A stretch of DNA of 64,000 nt, from positions 18,032,543 through 18,096,542 of the forward strand of contig CM026551.1 of the NCBI GenBank assembly GCA_015143295.1, written 5' to 3'. This document shows, one piece after another, positions 45,210 to 55,963 of this stretch; positions within the stretch are counted from its first letter, which is position 1, and every line of letters begins with the position of its first letter. The translations under genes were made by a program, and so were the position numbers. Below the pieces are notes generated by a model. That model had not been told where the DNA came from and made no database searches. It worked only from the letters and a program-made list of their open reading frames with translations. This DNA comes from Tetracentron sinense. Taxonomy: Eukaryota > Streptophyta > Magnoliopsida > Trochodendrales > Trochodendraceae.

Positions 45210-46733
45210 TTAAAACCTAGGGGAGATGTGAGCCCGCAATGGATTTTTCATGACGACGGTAAACTCTTGCTTCTCCGACAAGTCAACATCATGTCCATCC
45301 GCAGCCGTCCATTCAAATTCCCTAACCAAATTAGCCACGAAATACTCGAGAAGAAGCATTGCTAAACCAAGACCAGGGCAAATTCGCCTGCCTGCACCGA
45401 AAGGCATCATCTTAGTTTCCCTCCTCCCAGTTACATCTAATACTTCCCCTCCGTCCCTACCACTCAAGAACCTCTCTGGCCTGAACTCCATTGGGTCCTC
45501 CCATACCTTTGGGTCCCACCCCATCTCTCCTACCAAGAAATGAACCGTAGCTGTCTTCGGTACGACGTAACCATCTAAAGAGGTATCCTCTGTCACCGCA
45601 TGCGGCACTGTGAAGTGCCCCGGCGGGTGCAGCCGCAGCCCCTCCAGCACCACCGCCTTCAAATACGGCATCCTCTGTAAGTCCTCCTCTTTGATCTCTT
45701 CTCCGGAGCCCACGTCGACCACCCCATTGATTTCTGAAAACAGCTTCGCTTGTATGTCTTTGTGCTTCACCAGTCTCGCCATGATCCACTGCAACACGGT
45801 GGACGTTGTGTCGGTGCCTGCGGTTAGAAACTCCGAACATAAACTCACCATCTCCATTTCGCTGAGCTTCCTTCCTTCATCGGGGAGTTCTTCGAGATCG
45901 AGGAGGGTATCTACGTACGAAGTGATGGATTTTTCTTGATTTACTACTTTTTTCAGTTCTTGACGGGCTCTTATTAGAGGGATTAGAACTTCTTCCTGAT
46001 TACGACGAACCTCTAAGAGTTGCCTCCAACGCTTTCGAAATAAGATCTTGGGGAAGAAATTTAGCAAGTTGAATCTAAAGAAATTCACAAGAAGAACTCT
46101 CTGTACGGCTTCTATTTCTCTGACGGTCTTCTCATCAAGTGTGTCTCCAAAACACATGAAGACTAGCAAGCAAAACATAGCATACTGAAAATGATCCATC
46201 ACCCGGACGGCATTGCCGGATCCGGCTTGGGGTCTGAGCTTGTTGATTAGTATTTCCATGACGGACTTACGGGCATGAGAGTAGGACTTGACCCGAGAAG
46301 AGTGGAGGATCTCGGACGTGAGATTGCGACGGAGGAGCCGCCAAAGTGAGCCGTATGGTGTAGAATTGATGTCGTGCTTACTAGTTATGATGCCTGTAGC
46401 TTCGAGAACTGGAGGACGACTGGCGAAGATTGCACCGTTCTGAATAAGAGCCTGCTGGGCCAGTTCGTAGGAGGTTACGAAGATGGTAGGGTTGGAGCCG
46501 ATGTAGAGGGTCACGACCGGGCCGTACTTTTGGCTTAGATGGCGAATGATAAGCTCGAGATCGGATAAGGACTTGCGGAGCCATAGAAGATTGCCGATGA
46601 TGGGTAGGGTTGGAGGTCCTGGTGGGAGTTTTCTAGTCTCTTTTGGGTTCTTGTACTGAAGGAAATTGAAGAGGGATTTGAGTAAAACACAGATTGAGAG
46701 TGAGAAGATGAGGATGAAGAACCAGGCCTCCAT
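45210..46733 (-). CDS. CYP89A: Cytochrome P450, CYP89A subfamily
   Basis: Intact 507-residue P450 in a single exon, as usual for CYP89A. An N-terminal membrane anchor (residues about 4-25) is followed by the proline hinge PPGPP (37-41). W131 and R135 form the C-helix WxxxR. The I-helix oxygen-binding motif is AGTDTT (305-310), the K-helix ExxR is E364-R367, PERF is at 419-422, and the haem loop FGAGRRICPG (445-454) holds the thiolate Cys452. It would be an ER-bound haem monooxygenase using NADPH-P450 reductase. Arabidopsis CYP89A9 acts in chlorophyll catabolite breakdown, but other members are uncharacterised, so I do not infer a substrate. Start chosen at the first Met, directly before the anchor (MEAWFF), as in the family. 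No P450 neighbours; flanks are transposon sequence. Confidence 0.97.
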   Translation of the reverse strand: MEAWFFILIFSLSICVLLKSLFNFLQYKNPKETRKLPPGPPTLPIIGNLLWLRKSLSDLELIIRHLSQKYGPVVTLYIGSNPTIFVTSYELAQQALIQNGAIFASRPPVLEATGIITSKHDINSTPYGSLWRLLRRNLTSEILHSSRVKSYSHARKSVMEILINKLRPQAGSGNAVRVMDHFQYAMFCLLVFMCFGDTLDEKTVREIEAVQRVLLVNFFRFNLLNFFPKILFRKRWRQLLEVRRNQEEVLIPLIRARQELKKVVNQEKSITSYVDTLLDLEELPDEGRKLSEMEMVSLCSEFLTAGTDTTSTVLQWIMARLVKHKDIQAKLFSEINGVVDVGSGEEIKEEDLQRMPYLKAVVLEGLRLHPPGHFTVPHAVTEDTSLDGYVVPKTATVHFLVGEMGWDPKVWEDPMEFRPERFLSGRDGGEVLDVTGRRETKMMPFGAGRRICPGLGLAMLLLEYFVANLVREFEWTAADGHDVDLSEKQEFTVVMKNPLRAHISPRF

Positions 46734-46804
46734 GGGAACTGATCATAAACTTAGTCGCAGATAGGTATTCTTCTAAGTTCTAAGTTCTAACCTACAACGA
46801 ATAG

Positions 46805-46813
46805 AATATATAT
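46805..46813 (-). promoter_or_regulatory. TATA box of the P450 gene
   Basis: TATATATT-type sequence on the minus strand about 75 bp before the ATG, fitting a short leader of about 45 bp. A CTTAGAA direct repeat lies between them. Confidence 0.6.
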
Positions 46814-46974
46814 AATTGGAATGTTGTTTTCAAGGAGCTAAGACAGTTTACATCACCGCATGCATGTCTGCATCCCAAATAGCAAACAAGATTTTTTTTG
46901 GAGGATTTTTCTATGGTTATAATAGAACTACTTTGACTTAATTTCGTTTTCAGAAAATTAACTCGTAATCTTCT

Positions 46975-47350
46975 CCTAGGGTTAATTTTGGTTTAATATT
47001 TTTTTCTAAAAACTAAGGATAGCTAGATGAGCCCTGGGGTGGGTGAATTTTAACCATAGTTGAGGGGTGTCAAAAGGGACTCGTGAGAGTGCTAGTGGCA
47101 TAAACAGACTCCCCGAGACTGGGTTAACCGGACTCTCCGAGTCTGGCTACAACTGAACATGATTATGAATCTCTTCTACTCCACGCCCCCATTTTAAACC
47201 AATACAACTGTGGTTAAGATTCACTCACCCTTAAGATTAAGCAATCCAACCTTGGTTTTTATAAGAAGAAAAAAAAACAAAATCTTAACTTTATTTTTTT
47301 TAAGCTTAACTAGAGTTAAAAGGGTGTTAAAGGGGGACACGAGGACACAG
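46975..47350. repeat. Fold-back repeat around the TTAACCA core
   Basis: Left arm: CTAAGGATAG..GGGTGGGTGAATTTTAACCA. Right arm in reverse: AACCAAGGTTGG..GGGTGAGTGAATCTTAACCA. CCCGAGACTGGGTT and TCCGAGTCTGG lie between. It belongs to the same family as the tandem units at 51730-52620 and the palindrome at 55571-55930. Confidence 0.55.
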
Positions 47351-47380
47351 GTAACATAAGTATCGGCTAATCACTGCTCT

Positions 47381-47590
47381 TTTGGAACCGTTTTGTGTGT
47401 GCAACCAAGCACAGATCTTGGGTACCCCTTACCAAAAGGTGTCACGTGGCCTTGAAAGCATTCAGCTCATATTCATGATCTCTTTTGGACCGTTTTGTTT
47501 GTACAACCCTACACATAGATCTTGTCGTATCCCTTACCAAAAGGTGTCATTTGCCTTGAAAGCAGTCAACTCATTCGGCCTCGGATTGTC
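47381..47590. repeat. Tandem duplication, period about 101 bp
   Basis: Two units share TTTGGA(A)CCGTTTTGT, CTTACCAAAAGGTGTCA and GCCTTGAAAGCA. The second unit is interrupted near its end by the MITE at 47577. Confidence 0.75.
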
Positions 47591-47865
47591 TCTGGCGAAG
47601 CCAAAAAGGGATCTCGGGTTTCATACATTGTGCGACAGTTGGCATAAAAATCGGGGGAAGTCATTTCATTCTCCTCATAATTTTGACTTCTCTCCATTTG
47701 ATATCTCTCCCCCCACATTCTCACACACTTATCACCTCATGTCTAATTATGAGCGGAAAAATCAAAATCATGGCCCCATGATTTTGACTTCTCCACCACT
47801 TGTCCCCTATTCTATGGAATCCCAAGACAAGCCTTTTCGGGCTTCCTCAGTGACAATCCGAGGCC
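47577..47865. mobile_element. MULE-type MITE
   Basis: Inverted ends GGCCTCGGATTGTC and GACAATCCGAGGCC. Flanks CTCATTC (left) and CTCATATTC (right) look like a 9-bp duplication that lost two bases; the first tandem unit still carries the uninterrupted GCTCATATTCATGAT at 47465. Confidence 0.7.
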
Positions 47866-47894
47866 CTCATATTCATGATGAGTTTGACGCAGAT

Positions 47895-48170
47895 ATATGG
47901 CACAGCCAGAAAATGGTCTCGGGGCAACCACACCATAGGGGACATGTGGTGATAAAAATGAGATAAATCATTTCATTTTTTTCCCATGATTTTGATTTCT
48001 CCCTAATATCTCTCTCATTTTTCTCACAAACTTATCGTCACATGTCTCATTATGTGTGGAGAAGTCAAAATTATGGGCCCAATGCTTTTGACTTCTCCAA
48101 CCACATGTCTAGTATTTGTGATTGCCCGAGAGGAGGCCTTTCTGGCTTTGCCAGAGACAATCCAAGGCTG
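47895..48170. mobile_element. MULE-type MITE, decayed left end
   Basis: The right end reversed reads CCTTGGATTGTCTCTGGC, AAAGCCAGAAAGG. At the left only GGCACAGCCAGAAAATGG, then TCTCGGGGCAA, is kept. Internal GTCAAAATTATGGGCCC and TTTTGACTTCTCC blocks match the family. Confidence 0.6.
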
Positions 48171-48252
48171 ATTGACGTGGCCACCTCCGTCCCGTCCACC
48201 TATTTTATAATACACAAATGGAAATGACGAAAGTAAAGATTCTCAATTCTTT

Positions 48253-48930
48253 TATTTCTAATACACAAATGGAAACAACCAAAATAGAAAATTCCCTATT
48301 CTTTTCCATCTTTCTTCTCTCTTCCCCTTTTATGCTTTCTCCTTTCCCATTTCTAACTCCCATAAAGACATTCATTTGCAGAAGCAATAGTGACAGAATA
48401 AACACAAGATTTCTAATTCTCTATTTTTTCCATGATCTATTTTTCCCTGCATCCTGGTGTAACAGGTTTGATCATATATCATTGTAGTTAATCTACTAGA
48501 TAATGAGCTTCAACTTTGTAAAGTTCAATTTTAGACTCGTTAATTTTGTAAGATAAATCATTGTTAAGAGTGTCTCAATCTAAGAAAGTTCGAGCGCTAA
48601 AAATCATGCGAAGACAAAACCAGTGCAACCCAAAAAATGTTTTGAGAAAGGTATTTATGGAATAACTTTAGTGTTAAAAATTAATATTCTTTGTGTTCTT
48701 AATTACCAAACCACCATTGCCCAAAGGCATTTTTTGGATGGCTTAGTTGACAGTTCAAATTGAGTTCTTGTTCATGGTTAATCTACAGTAATTAGAACCC
48801 ATGAGCATTTTTTGGGTTATTTCGCCACAGCCGAAAGTGATGTGGTACAACAAGATTTTTAGAAGGATTTTGCTCCCACTCTCCTGCTATTGCACTCGGG
48901 CTTACAATTATAGGTGAAGGGAGACTTATT
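48253..48930. repeat. Dispersed repeat, unoccupied copy
   Basis: Aligns with 56133-56728 joined to 59106-59180. It keeps single TATTTCTAA (48253-48261) and GATGTGGTACAACAAG (48839-48854), the two sites that hold insertions in the other copy. No coding sequence seen. Confidence 0.85.
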
Positions 48931-48984
48931 CAAAGGGAGCTGTGCTTCCTCCATATAGGGAAATCCTATAGAGACCGCAAAGGC

Positions 48985-49095
48985 CACGATCTTGACTATT
49001 TGATGTTCCGAGATTTTGGATGCTGATGCTTCCCTTAAAAATACTCTGTTGCCAGATTTTGGATGTTGATGCTTCAGCTTCCCTTAAAGGGCCGA
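48985..49095 (+). pseudogene. Copia integrase-end fragment
   Basis: CACGATCTTGACTATTTG then GATTTTGGATGCTGATGCTTC matches 20936-20977. The GATTTTGGATG(C/T)TGATGCTTC block is repeated about 45 bp later. Only a short piece. Confidence 0.5.
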
Positions 49096-49097
49096 GG

Positions 49098-49385
49098 GCA
49101 AAGGCTTTGAATTCTCTCTGGCCCGTGCCAGAGAGATGCTCTCGGGCCATCACAAATGAAGCGATAAGTGGAGGAAGAAGTCATTTCATGGGGCCCATGA
49201 TTTTGACTTCTCCCCCTTTTATTTGACACATGGTGATAAAATGGTGAGATAAAAAGAGTAATATATCAATTGGGGAGAAGTCAAAAATCAGGGGAGAAAT
49301 GAAATGACTTCTCCCTCCATTTGTCACTTCAATGTGGTGGCCCGAGAGCATCTCTCTGGCACGGGCCAGAGAGAATCCGAAGCCG
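49098..49385. mobile_element. MULE-type MITE with strong inverted ends
   Basis: Ends GGCTTTGAATTCTCTCTGGC and reversed GGCTTCGGATTCTCTCTGGC, followed on both sides by CCGTGCCAGAGAGATGCTCT then CGGGCCA, plus the family AAGTCATTTCAT box. No matching flanks, so one border was probably rearranged. Confidence 0.75.
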
Positions 49386-51169
49386 AGAGTATTTCAAAGT
49401 GCGGAAGCATAATTAAATTTGATTCTTACACCTGATTACTCATGCTTATTTCTCTTATTTATCTTGCCTATTTTTTGTTCATGAATTTATTCAACAACAT
49501 GCAATTGCAATAACTTAAAATAACTCTACCCCATATATCGGGTAGAGACTAACATATACCCCTACTTTCCGAGGTACCACACAATATACACATTATCCGG
49601 TGTACACGGCTTGTCTACACATTATCCGGTGTATACGGCTTGTCTACACATTATCCGGTGTATACGGCTTGTCTACACATTCGCCGGTGCATACGGCTGG
49701 TTTTGCCTTGATCATAGGCCTGTGAATACTCGGTCAGTGCAAAACTCAATCATGCATAATGCTTGTGTCCTTGTGTACTTGCATATTACTTGTCATCTTG
49801 TTTATTCTCATGCTTGTTCATATATAGATTTCCGTGTGAATGAAATAAAATACTTGTAAATCATGCATAGATTTAAACATGCAAGGGTTCTCCTAAGTGA
49901 TCAAAATAAAGCATAATTTGTCAAATAAAATAAGGGATAATTTTATTTACCGCGTCTAAATTTTTAATACGCATCTATAATCAAATAAGTCTCACAGGGC
50001 CTTAGTTTTCACAACACATAATGATCTCAAACAAACTTATAATAATTTTATCAATTCTGAACATCATCAACTTCCTCCATTCTCATCATTCATACACCAC
50101 AAAATCAATCTCATTACCCTTGTTGATATAGAATAAAAAAAATCATAAACAACATCTTTTTCAAATAATTATCACAAGGAAATCACCATATAAAATGTTC
50201 TTTATTCATCATATATATATTATCCATCAGATAACCAAGATCTAAAATTTTCTAACATCGTCTATAGATTTTTCAAGGGAAAATCCTGATTTAGAACATT
50301 ACAAAAATCATCATATATATTTTCCATAAAAAAAATCTGGGTATAAACATCGTAAAATCATCATATATAATTTTCCATGAGAAAATCTGAGTATAAACAT
50401 CATAAAATCCTCATATATAATTTTCATCATAGTTTAAAACAATAAAAACATATTTACTATTGTCGTTCTTACTTTAGATCATTTCTTCATCATATTTGTA
50501 TCAATAATCCCTATATTGAGAGGAAGGAAGTCGTATTTACCTCTCACGATCGCTTCCCTACGATCAAACGTTTGCGAATGGGATGGATCTAAGCTTTTTT
50601 GTATTTTTTCCTTGCAACACCTTTGATTTCTCCTCTTGGATCTCTCCAAAACTCTTTTCTCTCACTCTCTTTAATGAGAACTCATAGGTTTTTCTTCTAT
50701 TTTTCTCTCTAATAAGTTTTAGAATGATGAAATACCTAAAATCCATGAGTTAGGGTCTTTATATAGGCAATACCAGAGTTAGAAAGTGATAAGAACTGCT
50801 AAAACACTATTCACGGTTACTGTTCACGCCGTTACTGTTCATCGTATTTATAGTTTTGCCACTACACTTTGAATAATTCTATAGAGCTCAATTCTTATCG
50901 GATTAACCTGAAATTTGAACCATAGCTACTTTAGGTCATATAGAATCTACATTAAAATTTTCATAAATTTTGGATTTCACAAAATGACCAAAATACCCCT
51001 CTTATGATAAAAGAGATTTCGTCTATTTTTCACTTGATTAATTTATAAAACACCCTCATGCTACTTTAATTGTTCAAATTTTAAACTTATGTAATAAATT
51101 AATCATGACAACCAAGAATATTAAAATAATTGATACGAATACTAAGAAATTAAATTTCGGGTCTCTACA
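49386..51169 (-). mobile_element. Gypsy 3' LTR, reverse orientation, truncated
   Basis: On the minus strand it starts TGTAGAGACCCGAAATTT right after a polypurine tract (AAGGGGGGTAGGA, 51182-51170) and the pol end at 51214-51486. TATATAAAG lies at 50763-50755. Near the far end are four units of about 29 bp with TCCGGTGTATACGGCTTG (49586-49690). The LTR stops against the MITE at 49385 without a CA end. Confidence 0.75.
49586..49695 (-). repeat. 29-bp tandem repeat inside the LTR
   Basis: Four units of CACATTATCCGGTGTATACG plus GCTTGTCTA, the last diverged (CATTCGCCGGTGCATACGG). Confidence 0.85.
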
Positions 51170-51213
51170 TCCTACCCCCCTTAAAAGGAATTTCGTCCTC
51201 GAAATTGTGTACT

Positions 51214-51486
51214 TTAGTTAAACAAGTAGGGATACTTCTCTCGAACTTCATCTTCTCTTTCCCAAGTGGCCTCTTCAACGGAGTGGTGTCGCCAGCGAAG
51301 GAGGACAAAACGAATGATCTTTCTGCGTAGCACATGCTCTTTTTGATCCAAAATCTGAACAGGTTGTTCTACCATTGTCAAATCTTCTCGAATTTCCAAA
51401 GGCTCAAAATCTATAATATGTGAAGGATCTGGAATGTACTTCCTCAATATAGAAACGTGGAAGACATTATGAACCCCATTTACCAA
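51214..51486 (-). mobile_element. Ty3/gypsy integrase C-terminus (Tekay/Del-like)
   Basis: Open frame of 90 residues: GVHNVFHVSILRKYIPDPSH, then IREDLTMVEQPVQILD, and HSVEEATWEREDEVREKYPY with LF before the stop. These are the conserved blocks of the integrase tail plus chromodomain-like end of chromovirus-type gypsy elements in plants. It is cut at 51488, so the rest of pol is missing. It ends 45 bp from its LTR. Confidence 0.85.
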
Positions 51487-51540
51487 AAATGATATTAGGG
51501 GCCCACATGCTCAATGACATGTTGACAACTCACATAACTT

Positions 51541-52802
51541 CATTGCACCAAATCACCATCATAACAACATTTCAAACGGCTTTGTTCAAACAAGGGTAGT
51601 TAAGTAAATGACATTTAGTCTTTGTTTATGTTTAAGTAATTTTGTTTAACGTTTGGACTCCACGATTCAGCCATGTGTCTTATTTGTCCCCAATTAATTG
51701 TGGTTAAGCGTAACTAACCCAAGGTTAAATTTTTATGTTTTTTTATAAAACGAAAGTTAGATTGATGAACCTTAGGAGTGAGTGAATCTTAACCACAGTT
51801 AGTAGGTGTTAAAAGAGACACATGGCAGCTTCTAAAGCCCCTATAACTTTGGTTAAGCATAATTACCCTCAGGGTAATATATATATATATTTTTTTTCTA
51901 AAAACTGATGTTAGATGGATGAACCTAAGGGGTGAGTGAATCTTAACCAAAGTTAGTGGGTGTTAAAAGAGATACGTGGCAACTTGTAAAAGTCCCTCTA
52001 ACTGTGGTTAAGCATAATCAACCTAATATCAATATTTTTTATTTTTTATCTAAAAAATAAGTTTAGATGGATGAATCCTAGAGGTGAATGAATCTTAACC
52101 AATGTTAGTGGGTGTTAAAAGGGATATGTGACATGCGACAGCTTGTAAAGGCCTCTTTAACTGGCATTAAGCATAATTAACCTAAGATTAATAATTTTTT
52201 TGATTTTTTTCTTCTAAAAATAAGGTTCAATGGATGAACCCTACGGGTGAGTGAATCTTAACCACAATTAGTGGGTGTTAAAAGGGATACGTGGCAGCTT
52301 GAAAAGTCTATTTAACTGTGGTTAAGCATAATCAACCTAATGTTAATATTTTTTATTTTTTTTTCCTAAAAAACAAGTTTAAATGGATGAATCCTAGGGG
52401 TGAGTGAAACTTAACCACAGTTAGTGGGTGTTAAAAGGGATATGTGGCAACTTATAAAGGCCTCTTTAACTATGTTTAAGCATAATAAACTAAGGTTAAT
52501 GTTTTTTTTTTATTGATTTTTTAATTCTAAAAGCTAAGGTTTGAGGGATGAACCCTAAGGGTGAGTGAATCTTAATCACAGTTAATAAATGTTCAAAAAA
52601 ATAAAATAAAATACTAACCTTAGATTAATTACACTTAACCACAATTAATTAGGACGAATAAGACACATGGCTGTTGAATCGTGGAGTGGAGTCCAAACGT
52701 GAAACAAAATAACTTAAGCACAGACAAAACGTCAATTCCTTAATTACCCTTTGTTTACACAAAGCCGTTTGAAACACTGTTATGATGGAGGTTTGGTGCA
52801 AC
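51541..52802. mobile_element. Long-TIR element with internal tandem repeats
   Basis: Left arm 51543-51740 and right arm 52615-52802 are inverted copies for about 190-200 bp (TTTCAAACGGCTTTGT, GTTTGGACTCCACGATTC, CATGTGTCTTATT, CAATTAATTGTGGTTAAG). Between them are about six tandem units of 155-160 bp, each with GGATGAA.CCTA, GTGAGTGAATCTTAACC and GTTAAAAG.GA.A. No transposase. Long TIRs suggest a MULE or Foldback relative. No matching target duplication was found. Confidence 0.75.
51740..52610. repeat. Tandem array, about six units of 155-160 bp
   Basis: GTGAATCTTAACC-type starts near 51783, 51937, 52089, 52251, 52405 and 52565. Confidence 0.8.
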
Positions 52803-52824
52803 CAAAATTGGTAATAGGACCCAC

Positions 52825-53290
52825 GGTTGGATGCAGATGCTTCCCTTATCAGTTGTATTTATGAGGTATAGCCCTCCAACATAAAGGCTACCAATATCTT
52901 CCCTTATCTGTTGAATTTATGAGATATAGCCCTCAACATAAAGGCTACCAAAATCTTTATCCGCCTGCAAGAAGAGTCAACATATCGCGTCATGTAGTGT
53001 TAACTATTCGATCAAAACTCTTTTCCTTACACTAACCCATCTTCCCTCTACACTCATGATTTATTTCGGGGGAGATCACAACATTTTCAGATTTATCACA
53101 CTAGACTTCTCTTAAACCTGCTCATGACAATCTTAATGAGCCAACCAGGAACACCCATACTGAAACTATACTCATTAATATCACCAATAAAAACCCTATT
53201 AGCCAAGACCCTACCCAACCTAACTCCCCATCCTATTCTCTGACACCTAATGACCGGGGGGGAGCACCAAATTTTTTACATTCTATTACA
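52825..53290 (+). mobile_element. Copia integrase-end remnant, second copy
   Basis: Matches 20955-21370: GATGCAGATGCTTCCCTTAT, AACATAAAGGCTACCAA and CATATCGCGTCATGTAGTG. Its first part is tandemly duplicated (period about 57 bp) and the frame is broken. Confidence 0.7.
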
Positions 53291-53460
53291 ATATAGGTTT
53301 TTTTTAAAAACAAATATATAATGGTATAATTTTGTATATAGTGGCCCCCAAATAAAATTTTGTAATTTTTTTACATGTTTATTATAAATGGATTGATTTT
53401 TTTGGCGTCCATGTATCCCTTTTAATCCTCTTTGTTAAGATTAATTAACTCAAAATTTTT

Positions 53461-54005
53461 TAACTCCTAGTTGGGAGCCAAGTAACCAGAGTGTAGAGCG
53501 GGAGCGGGAGGGAGAGCAGGTGCGGGAGCGAGATCATCATATTTCAATTTAGGATAAGGTCGGGAGCGCCTCCGGAGCGACGATATATATACATAAAATA
53601 TATATTGATGTTCTTGAAAATTTCTTGTAGATATAAATATATCTTTTTTCGTTTTTTAAACTGTAAGAGAAAATTGATAAAATCATTCATAATTCAAATC
53701 TTTCATCACAACAAAGAAGATGACTATTGAATTATTAAATGTATCATTCTAAATTCAATTACAAGATCTCTAATAATTAACAAATCTTATATGAATCTTG
53801 TACCCTACAAAGAAAAATGACAAAATACACTTCATTTCACATGAAAAATTAAGATAAAAATAAAACTTTACACAAAAACCGCACCTTTAGGTCAGAGCGG
53901 GGTTTACAAAAGTTGAAATCGAGCTCTCGAGGTGAAAGCGAGGTTTGAGAGCGAGAGCGAGGTTTGAGAACGGGAGCGGGTAGTAGGTTAGGAGGTTTGG
54001 GTTAC
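53461..54005. mobile_element. Insertion with GGGAGCG-rich ends
   Basis: Relative to 21540-21640, this 545-bp block is extra. It begins TTTTTTAACTCCTAGTTGG and both ends are rich in GAGCGGGAG / GGGAGCG (53500-53580, 53890-53990), with an AT-rich middle. No gene. Family unknown. Confidence 0.5.
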
Positions 54006-54235
54006 TAAGGTTAGGAGTGAGTGAATCTTAACCAAAATTAATAGATGTTAAAATGGACACATGTCAAGCATGGGAGATGCTCACTTTCCATCCAATGGAA
54101 CGCACATGTTCCACCCAATGGAACGCTCATGGAAAAAACAATATTCATAATATAAAAATATAATTAATTTTATTTAAACAATGAATTTATCAAAAAGAGG
54201 GACTTTGTTTTTCTTTTTATGGACATTTATTGGAA

Positions 54236-54401
54236 GAGAAATGTTATCAGGACCATCCGGGGTGGAGACTACCTCGAGACCGTTTCCAACAGCACGGAGT
54301 TTAAATTAATTTTTAAACCCATGCATTTTTTTTATTTCTCTGTGCTATTGGGAACCGTCTCGGGGTGGTCTCCACCCTAGACGGTCTCAATAGCATTTCC
54401 C
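54236..54401. mobile_element. MITE of the AAATGCTATTGAGACC family
   Basis: Flanks TTATTGGAA (54227-54235) and TTAATGGAA (54402-54410), 8 of 9 matching. Inverted ends GAGAAATGTTATCAGGACC and GGTCTCAATAGCATTTCC. Orthologous in position to 21839-21984. Confidence 0.65.
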
Positions 54402-54417
54402 TTAATGGAAATGCTAT

Positions 54418-55630
54418 TGTAAGCACCCCATTTTTACACCCCCCCCCCCCCCCCCTCAATCATGGGCAAAATTTTAACCATTGTTAATCTCCCTAACCTC
54501 AGGTAGAACCCAAGTCAAATCCTAGGTAAAACCACGGTCAATCTTTAGACCCTAATCCCAGGTCAAACCCTAGGAGAACCCAAATAACCTTAGAACCAGG
54601 CCCAGGGCCTGTTGTGGGCCCAAACAAGGGCCCACAAGCCTTTAGGAGCCGTTGCAGTGGAGCCCACCACCATAATTTGAATTTTTTTGATAATGACGGT
54701 AATAACTTTACCGCCATTACTTTTTCTGACAAATGAGCAACAGATTAGGCTAAGTGCAAAGGGGTTGGACCCTGTTTAGCAAAAAACCATAAATGACGAT
54801 AGATCATCTACCGCCATTACCCAGTTTCCGCTGAAATCGCAGCTGGCACCCCCTGGATCACTATGCTCCGCCCCTACAGTGTCTAGCACGGCTGTGGTTA
54901 TCCCCTAAGTACCCATGGGTCCCTTTGAACCCTATAAATACCTCACCCCTCCTTGGGTCAAGGCACTCAAAAACCTCCGTACCAAACTGGTGTTTGGATT
55001 CAGCCAGCCTTAGTTCCAGCTTCCTCAACCTCTGCCTTCACCGGAGACCACTCCCAGGCAACCCCAAGACCTCCCCCACCTCACCTCGCACCACCACCAC
55101 TGTGCAGCCACCGTGAGCATCGAGCAAGGGAAGGGTCACCCCCCACCCTTTACTTTCTTCTACATAAACCTCTGCAAGGCCCCTGGTCCTATTCCAGGGG
55201 CCATATATTTCTGTTTTCATTATTGTTCAAACCAAGGATAGGGGCCCCCCTACCTTCCTCAGAGGTATGGGGAATCCCCTAGAGGTTTCAAGCTTGGCAT
55301 CAATGCTCCATCATGCATGGCAGTCCCCCCTAGCCTTCTGGGAGTCCCTCAAGTCATGAGGGATTTCCTAGAACACCATGGTGCAGCCCCCGTAGGGGAA
55401 AACTCTTTTTTTTGAAAACTTTTAGGAATGGCGGTAGAATAACTACCGCCATTACTAACTTTCCTGTTTGCAGCTCAGTTACACCATTTTGGGTGGGGCA
55501 CTGGTCCATTTCAGGGCCATGGTTAGACTCCCCAGACCCTTGGCCATCTACCCTGCTCAGGATCCTTTTAAGTTCAAACCGGGGAGACTCTCTCCGGTTT
55601 GAACCCCTAGAGGTCACCACGTGTCTCCTT
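54418..55630 (+). mobile_element. LTR-like fragment starting TGTAAGCACCCC
   Basis: TGTAAGCACCCCATTTTTAC opens the segment, as in several plant gypsy LTRs. A 15-C run follows. TATAAATA at 54933-54940 is preceded by short palindromic GGCGGTA/TACCGCC repeats (about 54700-54720, 54800-54820, again at 55430-55460). No internal region, right end unknown. Confidence 0.45.
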
Positions 55631-55930
55631 TGACACCCCTTAACCCTGGGTAAGGTTCACCCACCCCTAGGGTTCACCCATCCATCCTTGGTTTTTTTTT
55701 TTTTTAATATTAATTCTTTTTTTAAAATTAAAAAATGTTTTTAATATTAAAAAAATCTAAAATCAGTTTTTTAATTTAAAAAATAATAATTAATATATAA
55801 AAAAAAAAACCAAGGATGGGTGGGTGAACCCTAGGGGTGGGTGAACCTTACCCATGGTTAAGGGGTGTCAAAGGAGACACGTGGCGACCTCTAGGGGTTC
55901 AAACCGGAGAGAGTCTCCCCGGTTTGAACT
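55571..55930. repeat. Large inverted repeat with A/T loop
   Basis: Arms 55571-55700 and 55800-55930 pair over about 130 bp (TTCAAACCGG, GTCTCCTTTGACACCCCTTA, CCACCCCTAGGGTTCACCC) around a 100-bp A/T loop. Contains the TTACCCATGGTTAAGG form of the dispersed core. Confidence 0.8.
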
Positions 55931-55963
55931 CAAGAGAATCCGAGGCCATTTTTTTATTTCTAA

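Noticed and set aside
45250..45939. Open frames on the plus strand and other minus frames across the P450 region
   Set aside because: They are antisense or frame shadows of the CYP89A gene.
47382..47966. A 194-codon open frame
   Set aside because: It runs through a tandem duplication and a MITE with no domain; chance frame.
49586..49695. CRISPR-like array
   Set aside because: Units are contiguous without spacers, inside a plant LTR.
54953..55282. A 109-codon Pro-rich frame
   Set aside because: Lies after the TATA box of an LTR-like fragment, with no domain and an equally open shifted frame.
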